From assembly GCF_025144725.1 (NCBI RefSeq), contig NZ_JALXKS010000008.1:1-64000 (forward strand): a DNA stretch of 64,000 nucleotides, given 5' to 3'. Below are positions 32,736 through 40,596 of the stretch, in pieces. The DNA is from Brevibacterium sp. p3-SID960 (GTDB lineage Bacteria; Actinomycetota; Actinomycetes; Actinomycetales; Brevibacteriaceae). Position 1 is the first letter of the stretch. Every line of letters starts with the position of its first letter. The notes beneath the pieces were generated by a model that was not told the DNA's origin, ran no database searches, and worked only from the letters and a program-made list of their open reading frames with translations. The translations under genes and the position numbers were made by a program.

Positions 32736-34030
32736 ACGCCAAGAAGGCCACCGCGGCTGCTGAGAGCCTCGACCACTCCGCAACAGATGTCCGGGCGCCG
32801 ATCGCCTGGAAGTTCCCCATCATCTTCGGCGTCCTCGCCGTGCTCGCGCTGCTGTTCTTCGGTCTGCTGGCCGCCGCCGGCAAGCGCACGACCTTCGCCT
32901 TCGCCTCCTCCGGTGACTTCTTCGCCATCCCCGAGGTGACGGTCCCGACGAAGCTCACCGGCATCGTCCTCGGCGTGGTCCTGCTGGCATTGGCAGCCTA
33001 CGCCACCTTCGAGGCGGCGAACCGGCGCCGTATCCCCGCCTGGGTGATGGTGTCCTTCGGCATCGTCTTCGTCCTCAGCTTCCTCAACTGGGCCGGCGGC
33101 GACACCGGCCGCATCCCGATCACCGCACTGCTGGCCGGCTCGCTGGCCCTGTCAGTGCCGTTGATCTTCGGCTCGATGTGCGGTCTCGTCGGTGAGCGCT
33201 CAGGCATCATCAACATCGCCATCGAAGGCCAGCTGCTTGCCGGTGCGTTCCTCGCCGCTGTCGTCGCCTCGCTGTTCTCCAGCCCGTACGCCGGCCTCAT
33301 CGCAGCCCCGGTCGCCGGTGCGCTCGTCGCCGTTGTGCTCACGTTCTTCGCGGTGCGCTACTGGGTCGACCAGATCATCATCGGTGTGGTGCTCAACGTG
33401 CTCGTCATCGGCGTGACCAGCTTCCTGTTCTCCACGGTGCTCACCGCCAATGCCGAGAAGTGGAACTCCCGCCAGCAGCTGCCGAACCTGCCGATCCCGC
33501 TGCTGTCGGATATCCCGGTGCTCGGCAAGGTGCTGTTCAACCAGAACATCCTCGTCTACCTCATGTACATCACGGTGATCCTGTTGCAGATCTTCGTGTT
33601 CCGCTCCCGCTGGGGCCTGCGGATGCGTGCGATCGGCGAGCATCCGAAAGCCGCTGACACCGTCGGCATCAACGTCAACCTCAACCGGGTTGCCAACACG
33701 ATCTTCGCCGGTGCGATCGCAGGCTTAGGCGGGGCGTTCTTCACGATCGGCTCCGGCCTGGCCTTCGGCAAGGAGATGTCAGCCGGGCAGGGTTACATCG
33801 CCCTGGCCGCGATGATCCTCGGCAAATGGAATCCTGTCGGCGCGCTGGCGGCAGCACTGCTGTTCGGGTTCTCCAAGAACCTCGGCAACACGCTCTCGGC
33901 GATCGGCACGCCGGTGCCCAGCGAGCTGCTGCTCATGCTGCCCTACATCGTCACGATCCTGGCCGTGGCCGGATTCGTCGGCCGGGTCCGCCCGCCGGCT
34001 GCCGAAGGCAAGCCGTACTCCACCCAGTAG
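32732..34030 (+). CDS. Nucleoside ABC transporter permease 2
   Basis: A 432-residue second permease, NupC-type. After a soluble N-terminus come about ten hydrophobic segments; SGIINIAIEGQLLAGAFLAA is the hallmark of this family, followed by WVDQIIIGVVLNVLVIGVTS and MRAIGEHPKAADTVGINV. AAAGGAG precedes the ATG, which overlaps the upstream stop by 4 nt. Confidence 0.92.
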   Translation: MNAKKATAAAESLDHSATDVRAPIAWKFPIIFGVLAVLALLFFGLLAAAGKRTTFAFASSGDFFAIPEVTVPTKLTGIVLGVVLLALAAYATFEAANRRRIPAWVMVSFGIVFVLSFLNWAGGDTGRIPITALLAGSLALSVPLIFGSMCGLVGERSGIINIAIEGQLLAGAFLAAVVASLFSSPYAGLIAAPVAGALVAVVLTFFAVRYWVDQIIIGVVLNVLVIGVTSFLFSTVLTANAEKWNSRQQLPNLPIPLLSDIPVLGKVLFNQNILVYLMYITVILLQIFVFRSRWGLRMRAIGEHPKAADTVGINVNLNRVANTIFAGAIAGLGGAFFTIGSGLAFGKEMSAGQGYIALAAMILGKWNPVGALAAALLFGFSKNLGNTLSAIGTPVPSELLLMLPYIVTILAVAGFVGRVRPPAAEGKPYSTQ

Positions 34031-34059
34031 ACCTGCGCCGGCAGGGAAGGAGGCAGCAG

Positions 34060-34482
34060 ATGCGCGAGTTCGACCCCGAGGTGTGGCAGCAGCTGCATGA
34101 CGCCGCGACCGCGGCGATGGAGCGAGCCTACGCACCGTATTCCGGCTACCCGGTCGGTGCCGCCGCACTCGTCGACGACGGCCGGATCGTCACCGGCTGC
34201 AACGTCGAGAACGCCTCCTACGGCCTCGGCCTATGCGCCGAATGCGGACTTGTGAGCGAGCTCGCCCGCACCGGCGGGGGACGGCTGGTCGCATTTGCCT
34301 GCGTCGACGCGAACCGTGACAAGCTGGTGCCGTGCGGACGCTGCCGCCAGCTGCTCTACGAGTTCGGCGGACCCGACCTCGTCCTCGACATGCCCTCAGG
34401 CACGCGGCCGCTGGCAGAAGTCCTGCCCGAGGCGTTCGGCCCGGACCACCTCGACACCACCTCGCGAAAGGACGCCCCATGA
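34060..34482 (+). CDS. cdd: Cytidine deaminase
   Basis: A 140-residue zinc enzyme converting cytidine and deoxycytidine to uridine and deoxyuridine. N-terminal AYAPYSGYPVGAAALVDDG, then NVENASYGLGLCAECGLVSE with the C-A-E metal/proton-shuttle triad, and VPCGRCRQLLYEF. This is the tetrameric type. AGGAGG upstream. It follows the importer by 29 bp and overlaps deoA by 4 nt, placing salvage in the same operon as uptake. Confidence 0.96.
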   Translation: MREFDPEVWQQLHDAATAAMERAYAPYSGYPVGAAALVDDGRIVTGCNVENASYGLGLCAECGLVSELARTGGGRLVAFACVDANRDKLVPCGRCRQLLYEFGGPDLVLDMPSGTRPLAEVLPEAFGPDHLDTTSRKDAP

Positions 34483-35798
34483 CTGCGAAGACCACCACCG
34501 AAGCCTTCGACGCCGTTGACGTCATCCGCACCAAACGCGACGGCGGCACACTGTCCGATGACCAGATCGCCTGGATCATCGACGCCTACACTCGCGGCAT
34601 CGTCGCCGATGAGCAGATGTCGGCCCTGGCGATGGCGATCTTCCTGCGCGGCATGAGCGATGCGGAGACCGCTCGCTGGACGCAGGCGATGATCGACTCC
34701 GGTGAGCGGATGAGCTTCGAGTCGCTGTCCAAGCCCACTGTCGACAAGCACTCCACCGGCGGTGTCGGGGACAAGATCACTCTGCCGCTGGCACCGCTCG
34801 TCGCCGTGTTCGATGTCGCCGTCCCGCAGCTCTCCGGCCGCGGCCTCGGCCACACCGGCGGCACGCTGGACAAGCTCGAATCGATCCCCGGTTGGCAGGC
34901 CGACATGAGCAACGAGACGCTGCTGGCCCAGCTCGAGGACCTCGGCGCCGTCATCTGCGCCGCCGGCTCCGGCCTCGCTCCGGCGGACAAGAAGCTCTAC
35001 GCGCTGCGCGACATCACCGCCACCGTCGACTGCCTGCCGCTGATCGCCTCCTCGATCATGTCGAAGAAGATCGCTGAGGGCACCTCCGCACTCGTCCTCG
35101 ACGTCAAGGTCGGCTCCGGAGCGTTCATGAAGGACGAAGCCTCCGCCCGCGCGCTGGCCGAGACGATGGTCCGTCTCGGCACCGCAGCCGGCGTCGACTG
35201 CACCGCGCTGCTGACCGACATGTCGACCCCGCTCGGGCGCACCGTTGGAAATGCGCTGGAAGTCCGTGAATCCGTTGAGGTGCTCGCCGGCGGGGGACCG
35301 GCCGACGTCGTCGAGCTCACCGTCGCCCTGGCTGAGGAGATGCTGCGCATGGCCGGCCGACCCGATGCCGACGTCCGCGCAGCCCTGGCCGACGGCCGGG
35401 CGATGGACAAGTGGAGCCAGATGATCCGCGCTCAGGGCGGAGACCCGGAGGCCGCGCTGCCGCAGGCTGCCGAGACCGAGGTGGTGCGCGCCGAGTCTGC
35501 CGGCGTGCTCACCGGCCTCGATGCGCTGTCCGTCGGCGTCGCCTCCTGGCGCCTGGGCGCCGGACGTGCCAAGCAGGGTGACGAACTCTCGCGTGGAGCC
35601 GGCATCGAACTGCACGCCAAGCCCGGTGAGGCCGTCACCGCGGGCCAGCCGCTCATGACCCTGCACGCCGACAACCCGGCGCTCTTCGCCCGCGCACAGG
35701 AAGCCCTGGCCGAGGCGGTCGAGATCACCCCGGCTGCCGAAGGCGCCGACGCCGAGGCGGCCGCCGGCTCGATCGTCATCGACCGCATCACCGCCTGA
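34479..35798 (+). CDS. deoA: Thymidine phosphorylase
   Basis: A 439-residue pyrimidine nucleoside phosphorylase releasing thymine and deoxyribose-1-phosphate. Seen: [37 protein letters not shown] (the family signature, near residue 88), [17 protein letters not shown] and [12 protein letters not shown]. Starts inside the cdd stop (ATGA). Downstream deoC needs the deoxyribose-1-phosphate after mutase action. Confidence 0.96.
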   Translation: MTAKTTTEAFDAVDVIRTKRDGGTLSDDQIAWIIDAYTRGIVADEQMSALAMAIFLRGMSDAETARWTQAMIDSGERMSFESLSKPTVDKHSTGGVGDKITLPLAPLVAVFDVAVPQLSGRGLGHTGGTLDKLESIPGWQADMSNETLLAQLEDLGAVICAAGSGLAPADKKLYALRDITATVDCLPLIASSIMSKKIAEGTSALVLDVKVGSGAFMKDEASARALAETMVRLGTAAGVDCTALLTDMSTPLGRTVGNALEVRESVEVLAGGGPADVVELTVALAEEMLRMAGRPDADVRAALADGRAMDKWSQMIRAQGGDPEAALPQAAETEVVRAESAGVLTGLDALSVGVASWRLGAGRAKQGDELSRGAGIELHAKPGEAVTAGQPLMTLHADNPALFARAQEALAEAVEITPAAEGADAEAAAGSIVIDRITA

Positions 35799-35816
35799 GC
35801 CACCGCTGCCCGGAAT

Positions 35817-35921
35817 ACCAGCGCATAGACCTAGGACATCAGCGCCCAGACCTGGAACACCACCACACAGACCTGACGCAGCACCGCACAGACCTGAGAC
35901 ACCACCGCGTCAGTCTGAACC
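35817..35921. repeat. Five degenerate 21-bp tandem repeats between deoA and deoC
   Basis: Units of exactly 21 bp (35817, 35838, 35859, 35880, 35901) share the core CAGACCTG. Divergence between copies is about 20-35%. The 188-bp gap holds nothing else except the GAAGGAG before deoC. Confidence 0.75.
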
Positions 35922-35986
35922 CGAACCACCCTGACATCCGCTACGAGCCTCGAAACCTACGAGACACCGAACCTGAAGGAGATGCG

Positions 35987-36664
35987 ATGACCGCACGCAC
36001 CGACGTCGCCCGCATGATCGATCACACCCTGCTCAAGCCGCAGAGCACCGCCGCGGATGTCGCGGCCCTCGTCGCCGAAGCCCAGGAGCTCGGTGTGCTC
36101 GCCGTGTGCGTGTCACCGAACATGCTGCCGCTGATGAACACCGGCGACCTCGTCGTCGCCACTGTCTGCGGCTTCCCCTCCGGTGCCCACCACGGTGAGG
36201 TCAAGGCCGCCGAGGCAGCGCTGTCGGTCCGCCAGGGGGCAGCCGAGGTCGACATGGTCATCAACCTCGGGCTCGCTTTGGCCGGTGACTTTCGCGGTGT
36301 CGAGGCGGAGATCCGCGAGGTCGTCAGCGCCTGTGCCGAATCGGGCCGTGCCATCGGCAGCGAGGCGATCGTCAAGGTCATCATCGAATCCGCCGCGCTC
36401 GACGACGCCCAGATCGTCGCCGCCTGCGAGGCCGCCGAAGCCGCAGGTGCCCACTTCGTCAAGACCTCGACAGGCTTCCACCCGGCAGGCGGCGCTTCGG
36501 CGCACGCCGTCAAGCTCATGCGCGAGACCGTCGGTGACCGCCTCGGCGTCAAGGCCTCCGGCGGCATCCGCGACGCCGCTGCCGCCCAGCAGATGATCGA
36601 CGCCGGTGCCTCCCGCCTCGGACTCTCGGGATCGGCTGCCGTGCTCGACGGCTTCGAGAGCTGA
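35987..36664 (+). CDS. deoC: Deoxyribose-phosphate aldolase
   Basis: Splits deoxyribose-5-phosphate into glyceraldehyde-3-phosphate and acetaldehyde, feeding nucleoside sugar into glycolysis. A 225-residue class I aldolase: [10 protein letters not shown] at the N-terminus, [16 protein letters not shown], the Schiff-base lysine in [12 protein letters not shown], and [19 protein letters not shown] precedes the ATG at 35987. Last forward gene of the nucleoside block; a strong hairpin follows. Confidence 0.96.
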   Translation: MTARTDVARMIDHTLLKPQSTAADVAALVAEAQELGVLAVCVSPNMLPLMNTGDLVVATVCGFPSGAHHGEVKAAEAALSVRQGAAEVDMVINLGLALAGDFRGVEAEIREVVSACAESGRAIGSEAIVKVIIESAALDDAQIVAACEAAEAAGAHFVKTSTGFHPAGGASAHAVKLMRETVGDRLGVKASGGIRDAAAAQQMIDAGASRLGLSGSAAVLDGFES

Positions 36665-36704
36665 TCGCCGGGACTGATCGCACGCACTGCGTCGAGAATG
36701 CCGG

Positions 36705-36733
36705 ACGCGCCCGGGGAAGACTCCCGGGCGCGT
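36705..36733. terminator. Bidirectional hairpin terminator after deoC
   Basis: ACGCGCCCGGG and CCCGGGCGCGT form a perfect 11-bp stem with a 7-nt loop between the convergent deoC and mutase genes. No long T-tract, as is common in high-GC genomes. Confidence 0.7.
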
Positions 36734-36755
36734 TCGCGTGAGGTGGTGCTGCGCC

Positions 36756-36810
36756 GGTGGGCGGGGTGGCCGAGCTGCTGGTGGGCGGGGTGTCCGAGCT
36801 GTTGGTGGGC
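36756..36810. repeat. 24-bp tandem repeat, 2.3 copies
   Basis: Units at 36756-36779 and 36780-36803 (GGTGGGCGGGGTG core) differ at two positions; a third begins at 36804. In the spacer downstream of the mutase gene. Confidence 0.75.
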
Positions 36811-36822
36811 CGCCTACCCGAG

Positions 36823-38736
36823 TCAGAGCCCGAAGAACAGCGTCAGATCCGCCCGCATCTGCTCCAGACGTGCCCGGGCTGCCTCGATCTGCGTCAGCTC
36901 CCCGACCGCTTCGAGATAGCACTTGAGTTTCGGCTCGGTACCCGACGGGCGGATGATGACCCGGTCACCGGCGGCCGTCAGCAGCATCATCCCGTCGGTC
37001 GGCGGCAGCTGCGCTGATCCCTCCGCCAGGTCGGCCACCTCGGTGACGTCATGGCCAGCCAGCTGCGCAGGAGCCGCGGCGCGCAGCCGGGCCATCGCCT
37101 CGCCGATGAGCGAGGTGTCGGTCAGCCGGAACGTCAGCGGCTGGGTGACGAATGCTCCGTCACGCGTGCGGATGCGCTCGAGCTCATCATCGACGCTGCG
37201 GCCCTGCTCGGCCAGCGCCGAGACCAGGGAGGCGAACACGACACCGGCTGAGATGCCGTCCTTGTCGCGCACGACCTGCGGGTCGACGCAGTAGCCCAGC
37301 GCCTCCTCATAGCCGAACGCCACATCCGGGACCCGGGAGATCCACTTGAAGCCGGTGAGTGTGGCCGCATGCTCAAGCCCATGGAACTTCGCAGCCGCAG
37401 CCAGCGCGCGGGAAGATACGATCGAATTGGCCAGCACCGCGTTCTGGGGGCTGCGGGCGGCGATGTGCTCGCCGAGCAGCAGGCCCACCTCGTCACCGGT
37501 CAGCTGCCGCCAGCCGCTGGCACCTCCCGCCGTGCCGACAGCAGCTCCTCCAGCAGCGCCAGCCGAAGCGCCCGCAGCCGGGCCGACCGAAGCGCCCGCA
37601 GCTGGGCGCACCGGAATCGCCGCTGACATGCGATCGGCATCCGGGTCGTTGGCGATGATGAGATCGGCACCGACCTCATCGGCCAGCGCGATCGCGGCAT
37701 CGAGGGCGCCGTCCTCCTCGGGGTTGGGGAAGGTCACCGTCGGGAAGTCCGGGTCCGGCTGCTCCTGCGCGGCCACCGCATGGACATCATCGAAACCCGC
37801 GCGTTCGAGTGCCGCGCGCATCGTCGCCCCACCGACCCCGTGCAGGCTCGTGATGACGATCCGCAGCGGTGCAGTGCGCACCGCACCCAGCCGCTGGCCG
37901 AGCGCATCGATCGAGGAGAGATAGTCCTCTACGATCTGCTCACCGACCGTCTCCCACCCGGACTCGGCACGCGGGGTGCCAGCGACTGTGGCGATCCCGG
38001 CGATATGGGCGGCGATGAGGTCATCGAAGGGCGGGACGATCTGCGCACCGGCCCCCGCCTCGGCGGCGGCAGCAGCGGTTGAATCTCCCTGCCGCTGAAG
38101 CACCGTCTGCAGGGGGCGGGCGCCGAGGTAGACCTTGTATCCGTTGTCCTGCGGCGGATTGTGGCTGGCGGTCACCATGACCCCGGCATCGGCGTTGAGG
38201 TGGCCGAGAGCGAAGGCGAGCACGGGTGTCGGCAGCTTGTCCGGCAGCAGCAGTGCCTTCCCGCCGGCAGCTGTGACGACGGCAGCGGTGTCGCGGGCGA
38301 AATCGGCTGAGCCGTAGCGGGCATCGCAGCCGATGACGACCCGGAACCCCTCACCGAGAGTCTCGCACAGGAACCCAGCGAGCCCAGCAGCTGCGCGGAT
38401 GACGACCGCTCGGTTCATCCGGTTCGGCCCGCCCCCGAGCGCCCCGCGCAGACCGGCGGTGCCGAAGGACAGGGGAGCGGCGAACCGGTTCTCAAGCTCG
38501 GCGACCGCGGCGGCATCGCCGGCTGCGCCGTCCGACCCGATGGCGGCCTCCAGCAGTGAGGTCAGCTCCGTGCGGGTCTGCTCATCGGGGTCATCGGCGA
38601 TCCAGGACTCGACGATATCGGCGTCGAAGCCCTCAGTGAACACCGTTGGCGCAGGCGGCTGCGGAGGCGGGGCCGGCTGTGGAGGCTCGGCCGGCTGCAC
38701 AGGCTCGGCGGGCTGCGGAGGCTGGGCGGTGCTCAT
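36823..38736 (-). CDS. Phosphohexomutase/phosphopentomutase-like enzyme (PMM/PGM superfamily)
   Basis: A 637-residue alpha-D-phosphohexomutase. A Pro/Gln-rich N-terminus (about 30 residues) precedes FGTAGLRGALGGGPNRMN, the phosphoserine loop VMVTASHNPPQDNGYKVY, the metal loop ANDPDADRM and the phosphate-binding RPSGTEPKLK near the C-terminus. An Ala/Gly-rich insert (about residues 375-410) follows the metal loop. It overlaps the purine phosphorylase gene by 1 nt on the minus strand. That pairing, plus deoA and deoC, suggests that it moves phosphate from C1 to C5 of (deoxy)ribose (inference); glucose or mannose phosphates remain possible. Confidence 0.88.
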   Translation of the reverse strand: MSTAQPPQPAEPVQPAEPPQPAPPPQPPAPTVFTEGFDADIVESWIADDPDEQTRTELTSLLEAAIGSDGAAGDAAAVAELENRFAAPLSFGTAGLRGALGGGPNRMNRAVVIRAAAGLAGFLCETLGEGFRVVIGCDARYGSADFARDTAAVVTAAGGKALLLPDKLPTPVLAFALGHLNADAGVMVTASHNPPQDNGYKVYLGARPLQTVLQRQGDSTAAAAAEAGAGAQIVPPFDDLIAAHIAGIATVAGTPRAESGWETVGEQIVEDYLSSIDALGQRLGAVRTAPLRIVITSLHGVGGATMRAALERAGFDDVHAVAAQEQPDPDFPTVTFPNPEEDGALDAAIALADEVGADLIIANDPDADRMSAAIPVRPAAGASVGPAAGASAGAAGGAAVGTAGGASGWRQLTGDEVGLLLGEHIAARSPQNAVLANSIVSSRALAAAAKFHGLEHAATLTGFKWISRVPDVAFGYEEALGYCVDPQVVRDKDGISAGVVFASLVSALAEQGRSVDDELERIRTRDGAFVTQPLTFRLTDTSLIGEAMARLRAAAPAQLAGHDVTEVADLAEGSAQLPPTDGMMLLTAAGDRVIIRPSGTEPKLKCYLEAVGELTQIEAARARLEQMRADLTLFFGL

Positions 38737-39578
38737 CAGTCCTCCTGGGCGATCGCGCCGACGATCTCGGCGAGCAGCCGCGAGATCCGCGGGCCCGCGG
38801 CCTTGCCGGCGGCGATGACCTCGGAGTGGTCGAGCGGTTCGTCGCTGATCCCGGCGGCGAGGTTGGTGACAAGCGAGATGCCGAGGATCTCAAGCCCGGC
38901 TTCACGGGCGGCGATCGCCTCGAGTGCGGTCGACATGCCGACGAGGTCGGCGCCGAGCGCACCGGCCATCCTCACCTCGGCCGGAGTCTCATAGTGGGGT
39001 CCGCGGAACTGGGCGTACACACCCTCGGGCAGGTCACTGTCGATCGAGCGGGCGAGCTCACGCAGCCGCGAGGAGTACAGGTCGGTCAGGTCGACGAACG
39101 TCGCGCCCTCCAGCGGGGAGGCGGCGGTGAGGTTGATGTGATCGGAGATGAGCACCGGGGTGCCGGGGCCCCATTCGGGGTTGAGTCCGCCGCAGCCGTT
39201 GGTGAGCACGAGCGTTTGGCAGCCGGCGGCAGCTGCGGTCCGCACACCGTGGGCGACTGCACGCACGCCGCGGTCTTCGTAGAAGTGGGTGCGGGCTCCG
39301 AGCACGAGCGCATGCTTGGCCTCAGCACCGGAGCCGGGGCCGTTGATGCGCAGAGTGCGCAGGGTGCCGCCGTGGCCGGCGACGACGGGGGAGTGGAAGC
39401 CGGGCACCTCGGCGGCCGGCACCTCGGAGATGGTCTCACCGATGAGCTCGGCGGCCTCACCCCAGCCCGAGCCCAGGACGAGGGCGATGTCGTGGTGGTC
39501 GATGCCGGCGGCGTCGTTGAGGACGGTGGCTGCCTGCGTAGCTGCGGCGGTAGGATCGCTGATGTGTGAGTCGCTCAT
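38736..39578 (-). CDS. punA: Purine-nucleoside phosphorylase
   Basis: A 280-residue trimeric PNP releasing purine base and (deoxy)ribose-1-phosphate. Seen: LVLGSGWGEAAELI, VPGFHSPVVAGHGG, GARTHFYEDRGV, LTNGCGGLNPEWGPGTPVLI, FRGPHYETPAEVRM and GMSTALEAIAAREAG, the full low-molecular-mass PNP pattern. The ATG at 39578 lies 6 bp after TAATCT, so the message is probably leaderless. First gene of a two-gene minus-strand operon with the mutase. Confidence 0.95.
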   Translation of the reverse strand: MSDSHISDPTAAATQAATVLNDAAGIDHHDIALVLGSGWGEAAELIGETISEVPAAEVPGFHSPVVAGHGGTLRTLRINGPGSGAEAKHALVLGARTHFYEDRGVRAVAHGVRTAAAAGCQTLVLTNGCGGLNPEWGPGTPVLISDHINLTAASPLEGATFVDLTDLYSSRLRELARSIDSDLPEGVYAQFRGPHYETPAEVRMAGALGADLVGMSTALEAIAAREAGLEILGISLVTNLAAGISDEPLDHSEVIAAGKAAGPRISRLLAEIVGAIAQED

Positions 39579-39584
39579 GGTCTG

Positions 39585-39590
39585 AGATTA
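39585..39590 (-). promoter_or_regulatory. -10 box of leaderless punA
   Basis: TAATCT within GATAATCT on the minus strand, 6 bp before the ATG at 39578. Confidence 0.55.
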
Positions 39591-39636
39591 TCAGCGGGGC
39601 TCGCCGCCTGCCGGAACTGAGGAAAGGAACGCGCCC

Positions 39637-40596
39637 GTGCACATCCGTCCCTTCACCGACGGTGACGACCTGCGACTCAACGACGTCTTCCACGACGCCG
39701 CGAACCCTGCTGAGTATGCCGCGCGCAGCCTCTTCCGCGCCGACTCCGAGTCCCCGCTGTCCCGCTGCGTCGTTGCTTCGCTTGACGATGAGGCTCCCGG
39801 GGCCGAGGTGCTCATCGGAGCTGCTGCAATCGCCGCCTCGCCAGCCCACCCGCACCGTGCGTGGGCGCATGTCGAGGTCGCCGAGCCCGAACGTCGCCGA
39901 GGTGTCGGTGCGGCTCTGCTGGAAGCCGCCCGCGAGGCGGTGGCTGGCACGGAGCTGATCGACCTGCCGCTGCGTGGGCGGGTGGCCGTCGGTTCTGTCG
40001 GCGCTGCCGCTGCCAGAAGCCAGGGTGCCGGTCTGCTGTTCACCACGCGGGTCATCACGGTCAAGCCATCGGCCCTCGGTGGGCTGGGCGCTGACCGGCT
40101 GGAGGACTTCGAGGTCACCGCCACCGGTTCAGTGGCGCTCACCCGGGCGTTCGCGGCCTGGTATGCCGGCGTCAATGCCGCCGACCCGGCGGCTGAGATG
40201 TCGATCGGCGAGGTCAACCGCCGGTTCCTCTCCGAACCGACCGGCGCCTACGGTGCTGCGCTTATGCGCCGAGACGGCGAGGTCTCGGCGTTCGCGGTTT
40301 CCTACCCGCACGAGGACGGCGCAACCGAACTCACCCTCGGAGCCGCGTATGACGGCAAGATCGGTCTCGCCAACCGCGGTGAGAACGCCGCTGAGTTCAC
40401 CGTCGACCGCAATGATCCTGGCTTCCAGGCAGGTCTTGAGGACACCGGTGCACTGCTGGCCCGCCTGTCGACCGACACCGAGGTCGTCGTCGAGGTCACC
40501 GACGAGATGCCGGTCGTCTCCGAGCTTATGGACGGGCTCATCTCCGCAGGGGTCGCCGAGGTGCTCTACACCTACGAGACGATCTCACTGCCGTGA
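39637..40596 (+). CDS. GNAT-family N-acetyltransferase
   Basis: A 319-residue protein with an N-terminal GNAT domain: IRPFTDGDDLRLNDVF, HRAWAHVEVAEPERRRGVGAALL (acetyl-CoA motif A, near residue 85). The second half (from about residue 150) has the size of another GNAT fold with weak motifs, so this may be a tandem GNAT protein. GTG start with AGGAAAGGAA upstream. The last 25 nt overlap the end of the convergent FtsK-like gene. Substrate unknown. Confidence 0.75.
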   Translation: MHIRPFTDGDDLRLNDVFHDAANPAEYAARSLFRADSESPLSRCVVASLDDEAPGAEVLIGAAAIAASPAHPHRAWAHVEVAEPERRRGVGAALLEAAREAVAGTELIDLPLRGRVAVGSVGAAAARSQGAGLLFTTRVITVKPSALGGLGADRLEDFEVTATGSVALTRAFAAWYAGVNAADPAAEMSIGEVNRRFLSEPTGAYGAALMRRDGEVSAFAVSYPHEDGATELTLGAAYDGKIGLANRGENAAEFTVDRNDPGFQAGLEDTGALLARLSTDTEVVVEVTDEMPVVSELMDGLISAGVAEVLYTYETISLP

